Translations under genes and position numbers: made by a program
Notes under the pieces: model-generated
Told to the model about the DNA's origin: nothing
The model's database searches: none
What the model saw: the letters and a program-made list of their open reading frames with translations, nothing else
In this document: positions 1-7,903 of the stretch, one piece after another
Numbering within the stretch: the first letter of the stretch is position 1
Layout: each line of letters opens with the position of its first letter
Source of the DNA: Planctomycetota bacterium
Lineage (GTDB): Bacteria > Planctomycetota > Phycisphaerae > Sedimentisphaerales > Anaerobacaceae
Length of the DNA: 22,048 bases
Direction: 5' to 3'
Assembly (NCBI GenBank): GCA_022567055.1
Contig: JADFHU010000006.1
Location: forward strand, 1-22,048

Positions 1-72
1 TGCAGGCACCCTACCTCACCGGCTGTATGATCGAAGGCCTCCGTAGATTCTGGCACCACGCTCGGAGCGTTA
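1..72. other. Window edge, no gene assigned
   Basis: This stretch precedes the first foldback repeat. One forward frame is open from base 3 to about base 139, running into the repeat. It could be the last codons of a gene starting outside the window and now ending inside the element. The translation matches no family I recognise, and it is too short to call. Confidence 0.2.
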
Positions 73-254
73 AGGGATCGGCAAGAAATAAGTTGGACAA
101 TTTGGGGTCCAAGTGTGCCCCATATTTGGTCGCGCCCGATTGAGCGAAACCACAGGCGTAGCAGTTCTACGTCGAGGATTTCGCGATTGAGAAGCGATCA
201 AAGATGGAGTGCAATTGGGCATTCAAAAGTCCAAGTTATTTCTTGCCGGTCCCT
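73..254. repeat. Foldback (MITE-like) element, copy 1
   Basis: A 182-bp element bounded by 26-bp terminal inverted repeats at 73-98 and 229-254 that agree at 24 of 26 positions; the shared core is GGCAAGAAATAA. TA dinucleotides sit at or next to both ends (71-72 and 254-255), as a TA target-site duplication would give. The inner arms also match: TTTGGTCGC near 125-133 faces GCGATCAAAG near 194-203, so the whole element can fold back. At its centre (138-191), direct copies of GATTGAG flank a hairpin. Its outer stem is GCGAAACC with GGATTTCGC (one bulge), and its inner stem is GGCGTAG with CTACGTC around a 5-nt loop. It carries no gene. Copies 2 and 3 lie at 9096-9337 and from 21920. Confidence 0.8.
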
Positions 255-479
255 AAGCGGGCACAGAGCCATAACAACTTATAGCACGTTGATTCGGTCC
301 ATTCAATTGAAATCCCTCTTTAGGACGCGGGGCCCCAATAAGGGACGCCAGCTCTTTCAAATGTCCGTTTCGCGGTGACCGTTCAATCAAAAGAAAACGT
401 CTAGGGGTCGCAAGGCGTTTGCGCCATGGTAAGGTCGGTCCCCCCCGCAACCGCGGCAACAGGGACCGCATCGAAGCAC
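255..479. other. Gene-free intergenic stretch
   Basis: Nothing here supports a gene: short open frames exist on both strands but none has a ribosome site or recognisable product. A few small palindromes occur, such as TTCAATTGAA near 307 and GGGGCCCC near 330, without any further sign of function. Confidence 0.5.
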
Positions 480-508
480 TTGTCAGGTTAGCTCCCAGCC
501 CTTAGACT
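480..508 (+). promoter_or_regulatory. Likely sigma-70 promoter of the ABC-2 permease gene
   Basis: TTGTCA at 480-485 and TAGACT at 503-508 are separated by 17 nt, the optimal spacing. Transcription would begin near 515, about 30 nt before the ATG at 545. The -35 matches consensus at 5 of 6 positions and the -10 at 4 of 6. Confidence 0.45.
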
Positions 509-544
509 CATGCTACGGAATCAAAGAGCCATCAGGGAGTCCAA

Positions 545-2344
545 ATGAATATTGCTACCAGTTTAGATTGGCTGACCGGGCCCATTCTGGATAAAGAATT
601 GCGGGTGTCCAGCCGTCGACGGCGTAATTATTGGCTGCGCTTCGTCTACATCGCCCTGCTCATGATTCCCCTGGCAGTGGTATTTCAGGAGAGCGTCCGG
701 TCCTCCTCCCGCCAGGCAAACACCGTGGCCCGCTTGTCGGAGGCAGGACTGGCCCTGACGGCGACCATCGTCTGGTTCCAGTTCATCGCCGCGCAGTTGA
801 TCGCCTGCGTCATGCTCAGCACCTCAATCAGCGATGAGATTTCCCATCGCACCCTCGGCGTGTTGATGACGACGCCCATCCGCAGTTTTCAGATTGTGAT
901 CGGCAAACTCCTCAGCAAGCTCTGCCAACTCCTGCTCATCATCGGCATCAGTCTGCCGCTGCTGGCGGTCATTCGTGTTTTCGGCGGCGTGCCCTGGGGC
1001 TTCGTTTGGACGAGTCTGTGCATCACCTTGACGGCCACGCTCTTCGCGGGGACGGTTAGCTTGCTTTTCTCGGTATGGGGACGTCACGCCTATGGCGTCA
1101 TCGTCAGAGCGGTGGTGACACTGGGTGTCCTCTATCTGTTTCTGCCCATGATCGCCTTGATGGGCCTCCAGCAACTGGCGGGCTCCAATGCGCCGGCGAA
1201 CATGCCCGGTGTGGTTACCATAATGGTACTCGTCAACCCTCTCGTTGCCCTGCAAATGCAGACTGTCGAATTGCTCTCTCCCGGTGCGACGGCCGGTGTC
1301 GTTGGCTCATTCAACTGGTGGAGTCATTGCTGCTTCATGCTGGGCCTCTCCGCGGTGCTATTGTTCGTGGCGGTTTTGACGGTCCGCAGGGTCGCGTTGC
1401 GAGAGATCACCGGGCAGTTGATCCTCGATCGCAAGAAGGAGCGTCGAAACAAAACGAAAACCAAGAAGGAAACTTCGCAAATGTCACCTCGCCAAGACCT
1501 CCGGCCGGTCCGCGGCGCACCGGTGATTTGGAAAGAGCTACGTACGCCCTTTATCAAGGGCGGTCGGCGTAGCAAAGTCATTGCCTTGATCATCACCATC
1601 CTGACCCTCATCCTGATCTATGGTATCAATGCCCGGCAGGGACATCTCAGAGAGGACTTCTTCCACACCACCTTTGTCATCATCCTCCTGGCGATGGGAC
1701 TCGTCAGCACCGTCATATTGTCCGCGACGATGATCACACGGGAGAAGGAAGCGCAAAGCTGGCCGATCCTTCTGACCACACCCCTGACGAATGCACAGAT
1801 CCTCATGGGCAAGGCGATCGGCTGTTTTCGCAGGGGTCTCCCTATTTGGGTCATTCTTGCGGGCCACCTACTGTTTTTTTGCGTGATCGGCTACATCCAT
1901 CCACTCGCCCTGATCCAGCTGGCGTTGATCATTTCCGGCGCCGTTTCTCTGATGACCGGAACGGGCCTCTATTTCAGCGCCCGCTTTCGAAAGACGACCA
2001 CCGCGGTAGTGGCGAACCTGGCAGTGGCCCTCTTCTTGTGGGCGATCGTGCCTTTAATGGTTGGGGTTTTGGCCGACCGGAGAGCCCGGGAGGAACACCT
2101 TCACTATTACATCACCAGCCACCCCTTCGTGCAGACCGGTGTCGTCATCACCGCCACCGGGGGACGGAGGAACGCGCGCGAGAACACCGCCTCACTGGTC
2201 TACGACTGGCCCCTTCCCAATGATGCCGGTCGCGGCCCGTGGGCAACCACGGGGCTTCTGCTATTCAACGGGACGCTGTACCTCGGCGTTGGGGCGTTCT
2301 GCGCCTGGCGGGCCACGGCAAGAGTACGCCGCGATATCTTCTAA
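545..2344 (+). CDS. ABC-2 type transporter permease
   Basis: A 599-residue polytopic inner-membrane protein, probably the membrane subunit of an ABC exporter. It has two halves with the same opening. GPILDKELR (residues 12-20) starts the first, followed by hydrophobic segments. A charged KKERRNKTKTKK linker leads to GAPVIWKELR (about 324-333) and a second set of segments including a MITREKEAQSW loop. This duplicated layout, with a KEL-R motif before each membrane half, is what I know from planctomycete and related ABC-2 permeases. The start is supported by AGGGAG at 534-539, five bases before the ATG. No ATP-binding subunit of the single-domain type is adjacent, and the next genes are self-contained half exporters, so the ATPase partner must lie elsewhere. 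The substrate is unknown. Transcription may continue into the next gene, 50 nt downstream. Confidence 0.85.
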   Translation: MNIATSLDWLTGPILDKELRVSSRRRRNYWLRFVYIALLMIPLAVVFQESVRSSSRQANTVARLSEAGLALTATIVWFQFIAAQLIACVMLSTSISDEISHRTLGVLMTTPIRSFQIVIGKLLSKLCQLLLIIGISLPLLAVIRVFGGVPWGFVWTSLCITLTATLFAGTVSLLFSVWGRHAYGVIVRAVVTLGVLYLFLPMIALMGLQQLAGSNAPANMPGVVTIMVLVNPLVALQMQTVELLSPGATAGVVGSFNWWSHCCFMLGLSAVLLFVAVLTVRRVALREITGQLILDRKKERRNKTKTKKETSQMSPRQDLRPVRGAPVIWKELRTPFIKGGRRSKVIALIITILTLILIYGINARQGHLREDFFHTTFVIILLAMGLVSTVILSATMITREKEAQSWPILLTTPLTNAQILMGKAIGCFRRGLPIWVILAGHLLFFCVIGYIHPLALIQLALIISGAVSLMTGTGLYFSARFRKTTTAVVANLAVALFLWAIVPLMVGVLADRRAREEHLHYYITSHPFVQTGVVITATGGRRNARENTASLVYDWPLPNDAGRGPWATTGLLLFNGTLYLGVGAFCAWRATARVRRDIF

Positions 2345-2394
2345 CGGAGTGCCGGCGGCAACACTAGCGCAGGGAGTTGCATTCCCCTCCATAG

Positions 2395-4203
2395 GTGCTA
2401 TTCTGGCGCCTTTGTGCGGCTGTAAGAGTATCCACCTGTCCCCTCGGAGACCGGAATATCAAGACCAACGAAGTCACACTGTGGCGCTACCTTGCCCGAC
2501 ACAGATGGGCCATGGGCCTGACCCTGTTGTGCACGCTGTTCACGGTGAGCATCAACCTCTATCTGCCCTTCATCATGCGTCAGGCGATCGACGGCCTGAT
2601 CGATGAGACCTTGACGCGCAGAGGGCTATCCCATTTGCTCCTGCTCTATGCGGGGATATCCACGGTCGCCCTCTTTTTCTCCCGGTACCTGCGCAAGATT
2701 CCCCTGGGCCTCTCGCACAAGGTTGAGTACGCCCTCCGCAGAGATCTATTCGATCATCTCATGCGCTTGGATCAGGCCTTCTTCCAAAAGGAGCGGACCG
2801 GCGATTTGATCACGCGGATGTCATCGGACATGATCCTGATCCGAGACTCGATCGGGCAGGGCCTGCTCCAGGGCATGCGTGCCGCCGGCGTGCTGGTCCT
2901 GGCATCGGCCGTGATGCTGGCGACCGATCTCTGGCTGACCCTCATGGTGTTGGGCCTCTATCTGCCCATGGTGTTGGTCTTTTTTCTCGTGATCCGTCTC
3001 ATTCGCGAGCGGCAGCGGGAATTGCAGGAGCAGGTGTCGGATGTCTCCAACTTCTGCCAGGAGAGCTTCGCCGGCATTCGATGCATCAAAGGATTTGCCT
3101 TGGAAAAGCGCCGCTCGAGTCTGTTCGAGTCGGTGAACCGGGACCTGCTGCGGAGCAATATGCGTGTGCACATTCCCAGACAGGCGCTTTGGCCCTTCAT
3201 GGCCCTGTGTTTCTCCGTCAGTGTGGTCCTCATTCTGTCCATCGGTGGCCGTCAGGTCATTCAAGGAGAGCGTACCCTGGGGACGCTGGTCCAGTTCATT
3301 CAGTACCTCCTCTACATGCAGTGGCCCTTGCTTTCGCTGAGCTGGATCATGAGTCTACTCCAGCGCGGTAAAGTAAGTTGGGAGCGGGTCAGTGAGCTGT
3401 TTGCTCGGGAGCCCGAGATCAGAGATACTGAGCAGACCGATGCGGGTATCCAGGTGCTCCGCGGTGACATTCACATCAAGAACCTGTCACTGGATATCGG
3501 CAAGCGTCTGCTGGATGGGATCAATCTGCACATCCCCGCGGGCAAGGTGCTAGGCATCACGGGCCCTACGGGCAGCGGCAAATCCCTCTTGGTCTCGATG
3601 GTGGCACGACTGAGGGATCCCAGCGAGGGGGCGATCCTGCTGGATGGCCATGACATTCGCGTCATCCCCCTGACCCTATTGCGGCAACAGATTGGCTTCG
3701 CCATGCAAGAGCCGGTCCTCTTTTCCCGTACCCTGGCCCACAATATTGGCTTCGGCGTGGAAGAGGCGGATGCCTCGCTCATCCGCTGGGCGGCCGAGGT
3801 AGCGCATCTGACGGCTGAAGTCGATACCTTCCCCGAGGGATTCGAGACACTCTTGGGGGAACGGGGTGTCACGCTCTCGGGCGGCCAACGGCAGCGCACG
3901 GCCATCAGCCGGGCCATCGCCCGGCGGCCCCGCATCTTGATCCTCGACGACGTCCTCTCGGCCGTCGACACTCACACCGAGGCGGCCATCATGGAGAAGC
4001 TGCCGCCCGTCATGAAAGAACGGACAACCCTCTTCGTCAGCCACCGCATCTCGACCCTGCGCTATGCCGATGAGATCGTCGTTCTGGAAGAGGGACGCGT
4101 CACCCAGCAGGGGACGCACGAGGCCCTCCTGAAGCAGCCCGGCTACTACGCGGAACTCAACACCCTGCAGCAGATCCAAAAGGACCTGGAGGGTGAGGAA
4201 TGA
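2395..4203 (+). CDS. ABC exporter half-transporter, subunit 1 (degenerate Walker B)
   Basis: A 602-residue fusion of an N-terminal type-I exporter membrane domain (roughly 30-330) and a C-terminal ATPase. Motifs: Walker A GPTGSGKS (about 390-397), Q-loop MQEPVLF, signature LSGGQ (494-498), Walker B LILDD (about 515-519) and H-loop VSHRIS. The residue after the Walker B aspartate is Asp where catalytic Glu is expected. That is typical of the non-catalytic half of heterodimeric exporters such as TM287/288, LmrCD and MdlAB. The start is GTG at 2395. An in-frame TAG lies immediately upstream, and no other start codon precedes the conserved LWRYLARHRW segment, although the ribosome site is poor. 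The stop overlaps the start of the next gene by ATGA, so the two are translationally coupled. The substrate could be a lipid, drug or peptide. Confidence 0.9.
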   Translation: MLFWRLCAAVRVSTCPLGDRNIKTNEVTLWRYLARHRWAMGLTLLCTLFTVSINLYLPFIMRQAIDGLIDETLTRRGLSHLLLLYAGISTVALFFSRYLRKIPLGLSHKVEYALRRDLFDHLMRLDQAFFQKERTGDLITRMSSDMILIRDSIGQGLLQGMRAAGVLVLASAVMLATDLWLTLMVLGLYLPMVLVFFLVIRLIRERQRELQEQVSDVSNFCQESFAGIRCIKGFALEKRRSSLFESVNRDLLRSNMRVHIPRQALWPFMALCFSVSVVLILSIGGRQVIQGERTLGTLVQFIQYLLYMQWPLLSLSWIMSLLQRGKVSWERVSELFAREPEIRDTEQTDAGIQVLRGDIHIKNLSLDIGKRLLDGINLHIPAGKVLGITGPTGSGKSLLVSMVARLRDPSEGAILLDGHDIRVIPLTLLRQQIGFAMQEPVLFSRTLAHNIGFGVEEADASLIRWAAEVAHLTAEVDTFPEGFETLLGERGVTLSGGQRQRTAISRAIARRPRILILDDVLSAVDTHTEAAIMEKLPPVMKERTTLFVSHRISTLRYADEIVVLEEGRVTQQGTHEALLKQPGYYAELNTLQQIQKDLEGEE

Positions 4204-5978
4204 AGGCTGAATGGCAACGCTCCTTCCGCCTGGCCCGGCGCCTGCTTCGTTTTTCCCTGCCCTACTGGCGTTGGTCGATCCTGGCCCTGGTCTTGATCCT
4301 GGTCATGTCCGGGTTGATCAACTATCTGCCGATCCTGATCAAGCAGATCACCGACAACTGTCTCATGGATCAGACCTTGCCCGCGGAGACCCGCTGGGAA
4401 GAGTTGCTGAGACTGAGCGGCATCTTCGTGCTGTTCGCCGTGAGCGGCCATCTGCTCCGCTATGCCCAAGGCGTCCTCACGGCCTGGCTGGGTCAGCGCA
4501 TCCTCTACGACCTGCGCGTGACGCTCTTTCGCAAGGTCATCAACATGCATCTGGGCTACTACGACCGTACGCCGATCGGGGCACTGATGACGAGGGTCAC
4601 CTCCGATATTGAGCGTCTGCAGGCCTTTGTCACCGACGGGGTGGTCGGCACCATCGCCGATGTGGTCATGCTGATCACCATCATGCTCTACATGCTGATC
4701 ATTGACGTACAGGTGGCCCTAGCCCTCTTTGCCGTGCTCCCCTTCCTCTTCGTAGCCCTGCTCTACGTCAATGGCAAACTGCGCGACGCCAATCGTGACA
4801 TTCGTGAGCGTCAGTCCAAGCTGAACGCCCTGCTGCAGGAGTACTTGGTGGGCATGACCACGATCCAACTCTTCAACCATGAACCCGTCGCACGCGAAGA
4901 GTTTCGGGAACGCAACGCCCATCTTCAGAGTGCCTACTTCGACGAAGTACGTTGGTTCAGCTATTACTTTCCCGTGATCGAGGCCGGCCAGGCCGCGGCC
5001 TTCGTGGCCATCCTGGGAGTAGGCGGCTATCTACTCCTGAACGACAGCGGGCTGATGACCTTGGGCGTCCTGATCGCCTTTCTAACCTATATCCGCGATT
5101 TTTTCCGTCCTCTCGGCTCTCTGTCCGACAAGGCGGGCATGTACCAGACGGCCATGGTCTCGGCGGAGCGCATCTTTGCCCTACTGGACACGCCGGAAAC
5201 AATCGCCGAACCGGCCCAACCCTGTGCGCCTCAGGCACTCTCCGGCACGATTGAATTTCGCAATGTCTGGTTCGCCTATCAAGAAGAAAACTGGGTGATC
5301 AAGGATCTGAGCTTTCTGATACAGCCCGGCCAGGTCATTGCCGTGGTCGGGGCCACCGGGGCCGGCAAGACGACGATCATTAACCTCATCGGGCGATTCT
5401 ACGATGTGCAACGAGGATCGGTACGGATCGGTACTCAGGATGTGCGCGACTTTCGCAAGGCCGATTTGCGGGAGCGGCTGGGCTATGTGTTTCAGGACCC
5501 CTTCCTCTTCGCGGGGACCGTGGCGGAGAACATCTCGCTGCTCAATCCGGATCTAACACGGGAGGACCTGATCCGAGCGGCCGAGACCGTCAACGCCCAT
5601 GGTTTCATCTCTGCCATGGCGGAGGGTTATGACACGCAACTCAACGAACGGGGACAGGGCCTGTCACTCGGAGAAAAGCAACTCGTGTCGATGGCCCGCA
5701 CGCTGGCTCAAAACCCCGAGTTGCTATTCGTCCTGGATGAGGCCACCGCCAGTATTGATACGGCCACCGAGATGCTGATTCAGGAGGGTCTGAACCGACT
5801 CATGGCCGGTCGGACCAGCATCGTCATCGCCCACCGCCTCTCGACCATTCGTCACGCCGACCGCATTCTCGTCATGCGCCACGGCGAACTGATCGACGAA
5901 GGCAGCCATGACGATCTCATGGAGCGGGACGGTTACTACCGCCATCTCCATGAACTGCTACAGCATTCACCGGAGTAG
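4200..5978 (+). CDS. ABC exporter half-transporter, subunit 2 (catalytic Walker B)
   Basis: A 592-residue half exporter: membrane domain to about residue 330, then the ATPase. Walker A is GATGAGKT (384-391), the Q-loop VFQDPFLF, Walker B VLDE (511-514) with the catalytic glutamate, and the H-loop IAHRLST. Its signature reads LSLGE (488-492) instead of LSGGQ. In a heterodimer, this weakened signature faces subunit 1's Walker motifs. One ATP site is therefore doubly degenerate and the other fully canonical, which strongly supports the two proteins working as a pair. The ATGA overlap with subunit 1 and similar size agree with this. The closest families I know are MdlB, LmrD and TM288. The gene is followed by a long inverted repeat that may end the transcript, though it has no T-tract. 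Confidence 0.92.
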   Translation: MKAEWQRSFRLARRLLRFSLPYWRWSILALVLILVMSGLINYLPILIKQITDNCLMDQTLPAETRWEELLRLSGIFVLFAVSGHLLRYAQGVLTAWLGQRILYDLRVTLFRKVINMHLGYYDRTPIGALMTRVTSDIERLQAFVTDGVVGTIADVVMLITIMLYMLIIDVQVALALFAVLPFLFVALLYVNGKLRDANRDIRERQSKLNALLQEYLVGMTTIQLFNHEPVAREEFRERNAHLQSAYFDEVRWFSYYFPVIEAGQAAAFVAILGVGGYLLLNDSGLMTLGVLIAFLTYIRDFFRPLGSLSDKAGMYQTAMVSAERIFALLDTPETIAEPAQPCAPQALSGTIEFRNVWFAYQEENWVIKDLSFLIQPGQVIAVVGATGAGKTTIINLIGRFYDVQRGSVRIGTQDVRDFRKADLRERLGYVFQDPFLFAGTVAENISLLNPDLTREDLIRAAETVNAHGFISAMAEGYDTQLNERGQGLSLGEKQLVSMARTLAQNPELLFVLDEATASIDTATEMLIQEGLNRLMAGRTSIVIAHRLSTIRHADRILVMRHGELIDEGSHDDLMERDGYYRHLHELLQHSPE

Positions 5979-5980
5979 AT

Positions 5981-6078
5981 TCGGTAGCCGGTAGTCAGTA
6001 ATCGGTAGTCGGTCAAATGTGATCGGGTTGGAGCAAACACCCATGGCTCTTCACCGACTACTGACTACCGGCTACCGA
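5981..6078. repeat. Long inverted repeat built of degenerate heptamers
   Basis: Arms at 5981-6006 and 6053-6078 are complementary at 25 of 26 positions, with a perfect outer 20 bp, around a 46-nt loop. Each arm is a run of related heptamers such as TCGGTAG, CCGGTAG and TCAGTAA. It begins three bases after the stop codon of the exporter operon. A transcript could form a strong hairpin here. No U-run follows, so I do not call it an intrinsic terminator. Related heptamers occur at 9343-9384 and 13934-14004. Confidence 0.75.
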
Positions 6079-6099
6079 CCACTGTTGTTCGTTTCTCGG

Positions 6100-6128
6100 T
6101 TGAAGCCGCCCATCATTGGGTTTATGGT
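6100..6128 (+). promoter_or_regulatory. Possible promoter of the membrane protein gene
   Basis: TTGAAG at 6100-6105 and TATGGT at 6123-6128 have 17-nt spacing. Transcription would begin near 6135, about 64 nt before the ATG at 6199. The -10 is imperfect (4 of 6). Confidence 0.35.
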
Positions 6129-6198
6129 AGGCGGGTGGCGTGACCGACTTTGAACCCTTCGCTTTGAACTCTGAACTGGATGCTGTCGCAGGCGATCC

Positions 6199-7143
6199 AT
6201 GGTTGAATTACTGTTAAGACTCGAGACGCTGCTCTTGGAGCTAAACCGGAGCACCCTGCTGAGTGTGGGGACGCCGGTCCTCTTGGTGGGATTGGTCCTG
6301 TGGTTGAGCGGTGATCGATTCGGGGGCGCGATCATCGGTCTGCTGGGCGGCGCCGTAGGGGCAACAGGCGGTTTGTTCGTAGGTCAATGGTTGGACATCG
6401 AACACACGCGCTGCATGGCCATTGGTGGCGCTCTCCTGGCGCTTGTCTCGGTGTTGCTGCGGAACCTCCTCGTTATGATCTTGGCGGCACTGATCCTGGC
6501 CGCCCTGAGCGGCGGCGGTTATCTGGCCGCCAAGCTTGACGGCGTGACTATGGAGGACGCGGAGGCCCAGAGCCAGACCCTCTTGATGAATTCCTTTCGC
6601 GGCATGGAGTTGACGGACCGTCAGGCCTATCTGGATCAGATCAGTTCCGGCGCCGTGGGATTCTCCGAACGTCTGCGGGCCCTACTCAAGGACACGTGGC
6701 ATCGCGTGGAACCCTACGTCTGGCAGATGAGCGGAATGTCCCTGGCCGGCGGCATTGCGGCCCTGGTCCTGTTCTGGCTCTTGAAAAAGGTGGTCATTGC
6801 CCTGGCCTACAGTGTGGTGGGCGCCACCGCAACGCTGATGGGTGTTCAGACCTTGCTGCTGGGTCTGGGGGTTCAGGTCCTGCCCTCGCTCCACGGCACT
6901 CGCTGGGCCGCGCCCGCCGTGTTCGGGACCCTGGTCCTCATCGGCTGGGCGAGCCAACTCATTTCCCGCCGTCCCAAAAAGGCCGTGATCGAGGTCGCTC
7001 AGGCCCCCGCGCAACAGACGGCGGCTCCCCAAACGCTTGTAAGAGAACCCATCCCCAGAGCCAGACCCCGAAAATCGCTCTACCGACAGGCCCAGCTCGC
7101 CAAGAAACGCTGGGGTAGGCGAAGACGCAAGCCCGCTGATTAG
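6199..7143 (+). CDS. Polytopic membrane protein of unknown function
   Basis: A 314-residue protein I cannot place in a family. Residues 20-110 hold several hydrophobic, glycine-rich segments, including GGAIIGLLGGAVGATGG and a long LVMILAALILAAL stretch. A soluble segment of about 80 residues follows (roughly 113-180, with SGAVGFSERLRALLKD). Then come two or three more membrane segments (about 181-255) and a very basic C-terminal tail rich in Arg and Lys (about 290-311), probably cytoplasmic. The glycine-rich repeats suggest tightly packed helices. The ribosome site upstream of ATG 6199 is weak. It stands between the exporter operon and the AbiE pair with gaps on both sides, so context says little about its role. 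Confidence 0.75.
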   Translation: MVELLLRLETLLLELNRSTLLSVGTPVLLVGLVLWLSGDRFGGAIIGLLGGAVGATGGLFVGQWLDIEHTRCMAIGGALLALVSVLLRNLLVMILAALILAALSGGGYLAAKLDGVTMEDAEAQSQTLLMNSFRGMELTDRQAYLDQISSGAVGFSERLRALLKDTWHRVEPYVWQMSGMSLAGGIAALVLFWLLKKVVIALAYSVVGATATLMGVQTLLLGLGVQVLPSLHGTRWAAPAVFGTLVLIGWASQLISRRPKKAVIEVAQAPAQQTAAPQTLVREPIPRARPRKSLYRQAQLAKKRWGRRRRKPAD

Positions 7144-7239
7144 GATCGACCCCAAGCCCTCTTTTGCACCGAGACTGGAGAGGAAGCCTTAGTCAACCTG
7201 TCTCGAGCCTGCTGAGGAAGCCGGATTTTTCATTGCGGC

Positions 7240-7261
7240 AATTTATCATTTATGATAAATT
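7240..7261. promoter_or_regulatory. Palindromic operator and probable -10 of the AbiE operon
   Basis: A perfect inverted repeat of 10-bp arms, AATTTATCAT and ATGATAAATT, separated by TT, ends six bases before the antitoxin ATG. TATGAT at 7251-7256 lies in it and would serve as a -10 box, giving a start site near 7263. AbiEi antitoxins are known to bind inverted repeats in their own promoters, so this is the likely autoregulatory operator. The sequence is AT-rich compared with its surroundings. Confidence 0.6.
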
Positions 7262-7267
7262 TCTGGA

Positions 7268-7903
7268 ATGAATCTTGAAGAGCTATTGGGAATGGTCGCG
7301 GCCGAACCGGTGTTCCGAACGGGTTTCCTGGCCGCCGCGGGTGAGGGCCTCCCCGCGCTGCGGCTACAACTCAGCCGCTGGGCCAAGGCGGGGAAGCTGC
7401 TTCAACTCAAGCGGGGGCTGTATGTCTTGGCTGAGCCCTACCGTAGGGTCAACCCACATCCTTTTGTCTTGGCAAATGAGATCAAGAGGGCCTCTTATGT
7501 GAGCTTGCATTCAGCACTGTGGCACTTTGGCCTGATCCCAGAGCACGTGCCGACAGTGACAAGCGTTACCACGCAGAGACCCGAACGACTGGAAACGCCC
7601 TTGGGCCGGTTCGTCTTCCGGCACATCAAGAGGGATTGGTTCTACGGTTGCGAGTGGGTTGAGTTAGGTTCCGGTCAAAGCGCATTCGTAGCGACTCCTG
7701 AGAAGGCCCTATTGGATTTGGTGTACCTGACCCCGGAAGCGGACACGCCTGGATTCTTTGCCGAGCTTCGCCTTCAGAATATCGACAAGCTAGACCTGAA
7801 CACGCTTCGGCAACTTTCTCCGACGAGCAAGAGCGGCAAACTACATCGGGCCGTGCATCAGATCGAGAGATTGGTCGAGCAAGAAATGGGGCAAGCATCG
7901 TGA
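7268..7903 (+). CDS. AbiEi-family antitoxin
   Basis: A 211-residue protein with the AbiEi layout. An N-terminal winged-helix region (about 1-60, including RLQLSRWAKAGKLLQLKRGLYVL) is followed by the antitoxin domain, with the familiar SLHSALWHFGLIPE segment (about 78-91) and FVATPEKALLDLVYL (about 143-157). The family neutralises an AbiEii nucleotidyltransferase toxin and represses its own operon. It lies directly downstream of a perfect palindrome and overlaps the toxin gene by GTGA. No Shine-Dalgarno sequence is visible before the ATG. If the -10 at 7251 is used, the message has almost no leader, so initiation may be leaderless or nearly so. The function rests on family resemblance and the pairing with the next gene. 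Confidence 0.88.
   Translation: MNLEELLGMVAAEPVFRTGFLAAAGEGLPALRLQLSRWAKAGKLLQLKRGLYVLAEPYRRVNPHPFVLANEIKRASYVSLHSALWHFGLIPEHVPTVTSVTTQRPERLETPLGRFVFRHIKRDWFYGCEWVELGSGQSAFVATPEKALLDLVYLTPEADTPGFFAELRLQNIDKLDLNTLRQLSPTSKSGKLHRAVHQIERLVEQEMGQAS

Noticed and set aside
115..378. An 87-codon forward frame across foldback copy 1
   Set aside because: Half of it is repeat sequence, it has no ribosome site, and the equivalent frame in copy 2 is different and broken.
7150..7215. CGAGAC facing GTCTCG as a terminator after the membrane protein gene
   Set aside because: The stem is only 6 bp with a loop of more than 20 nt, and no T-tract follows.
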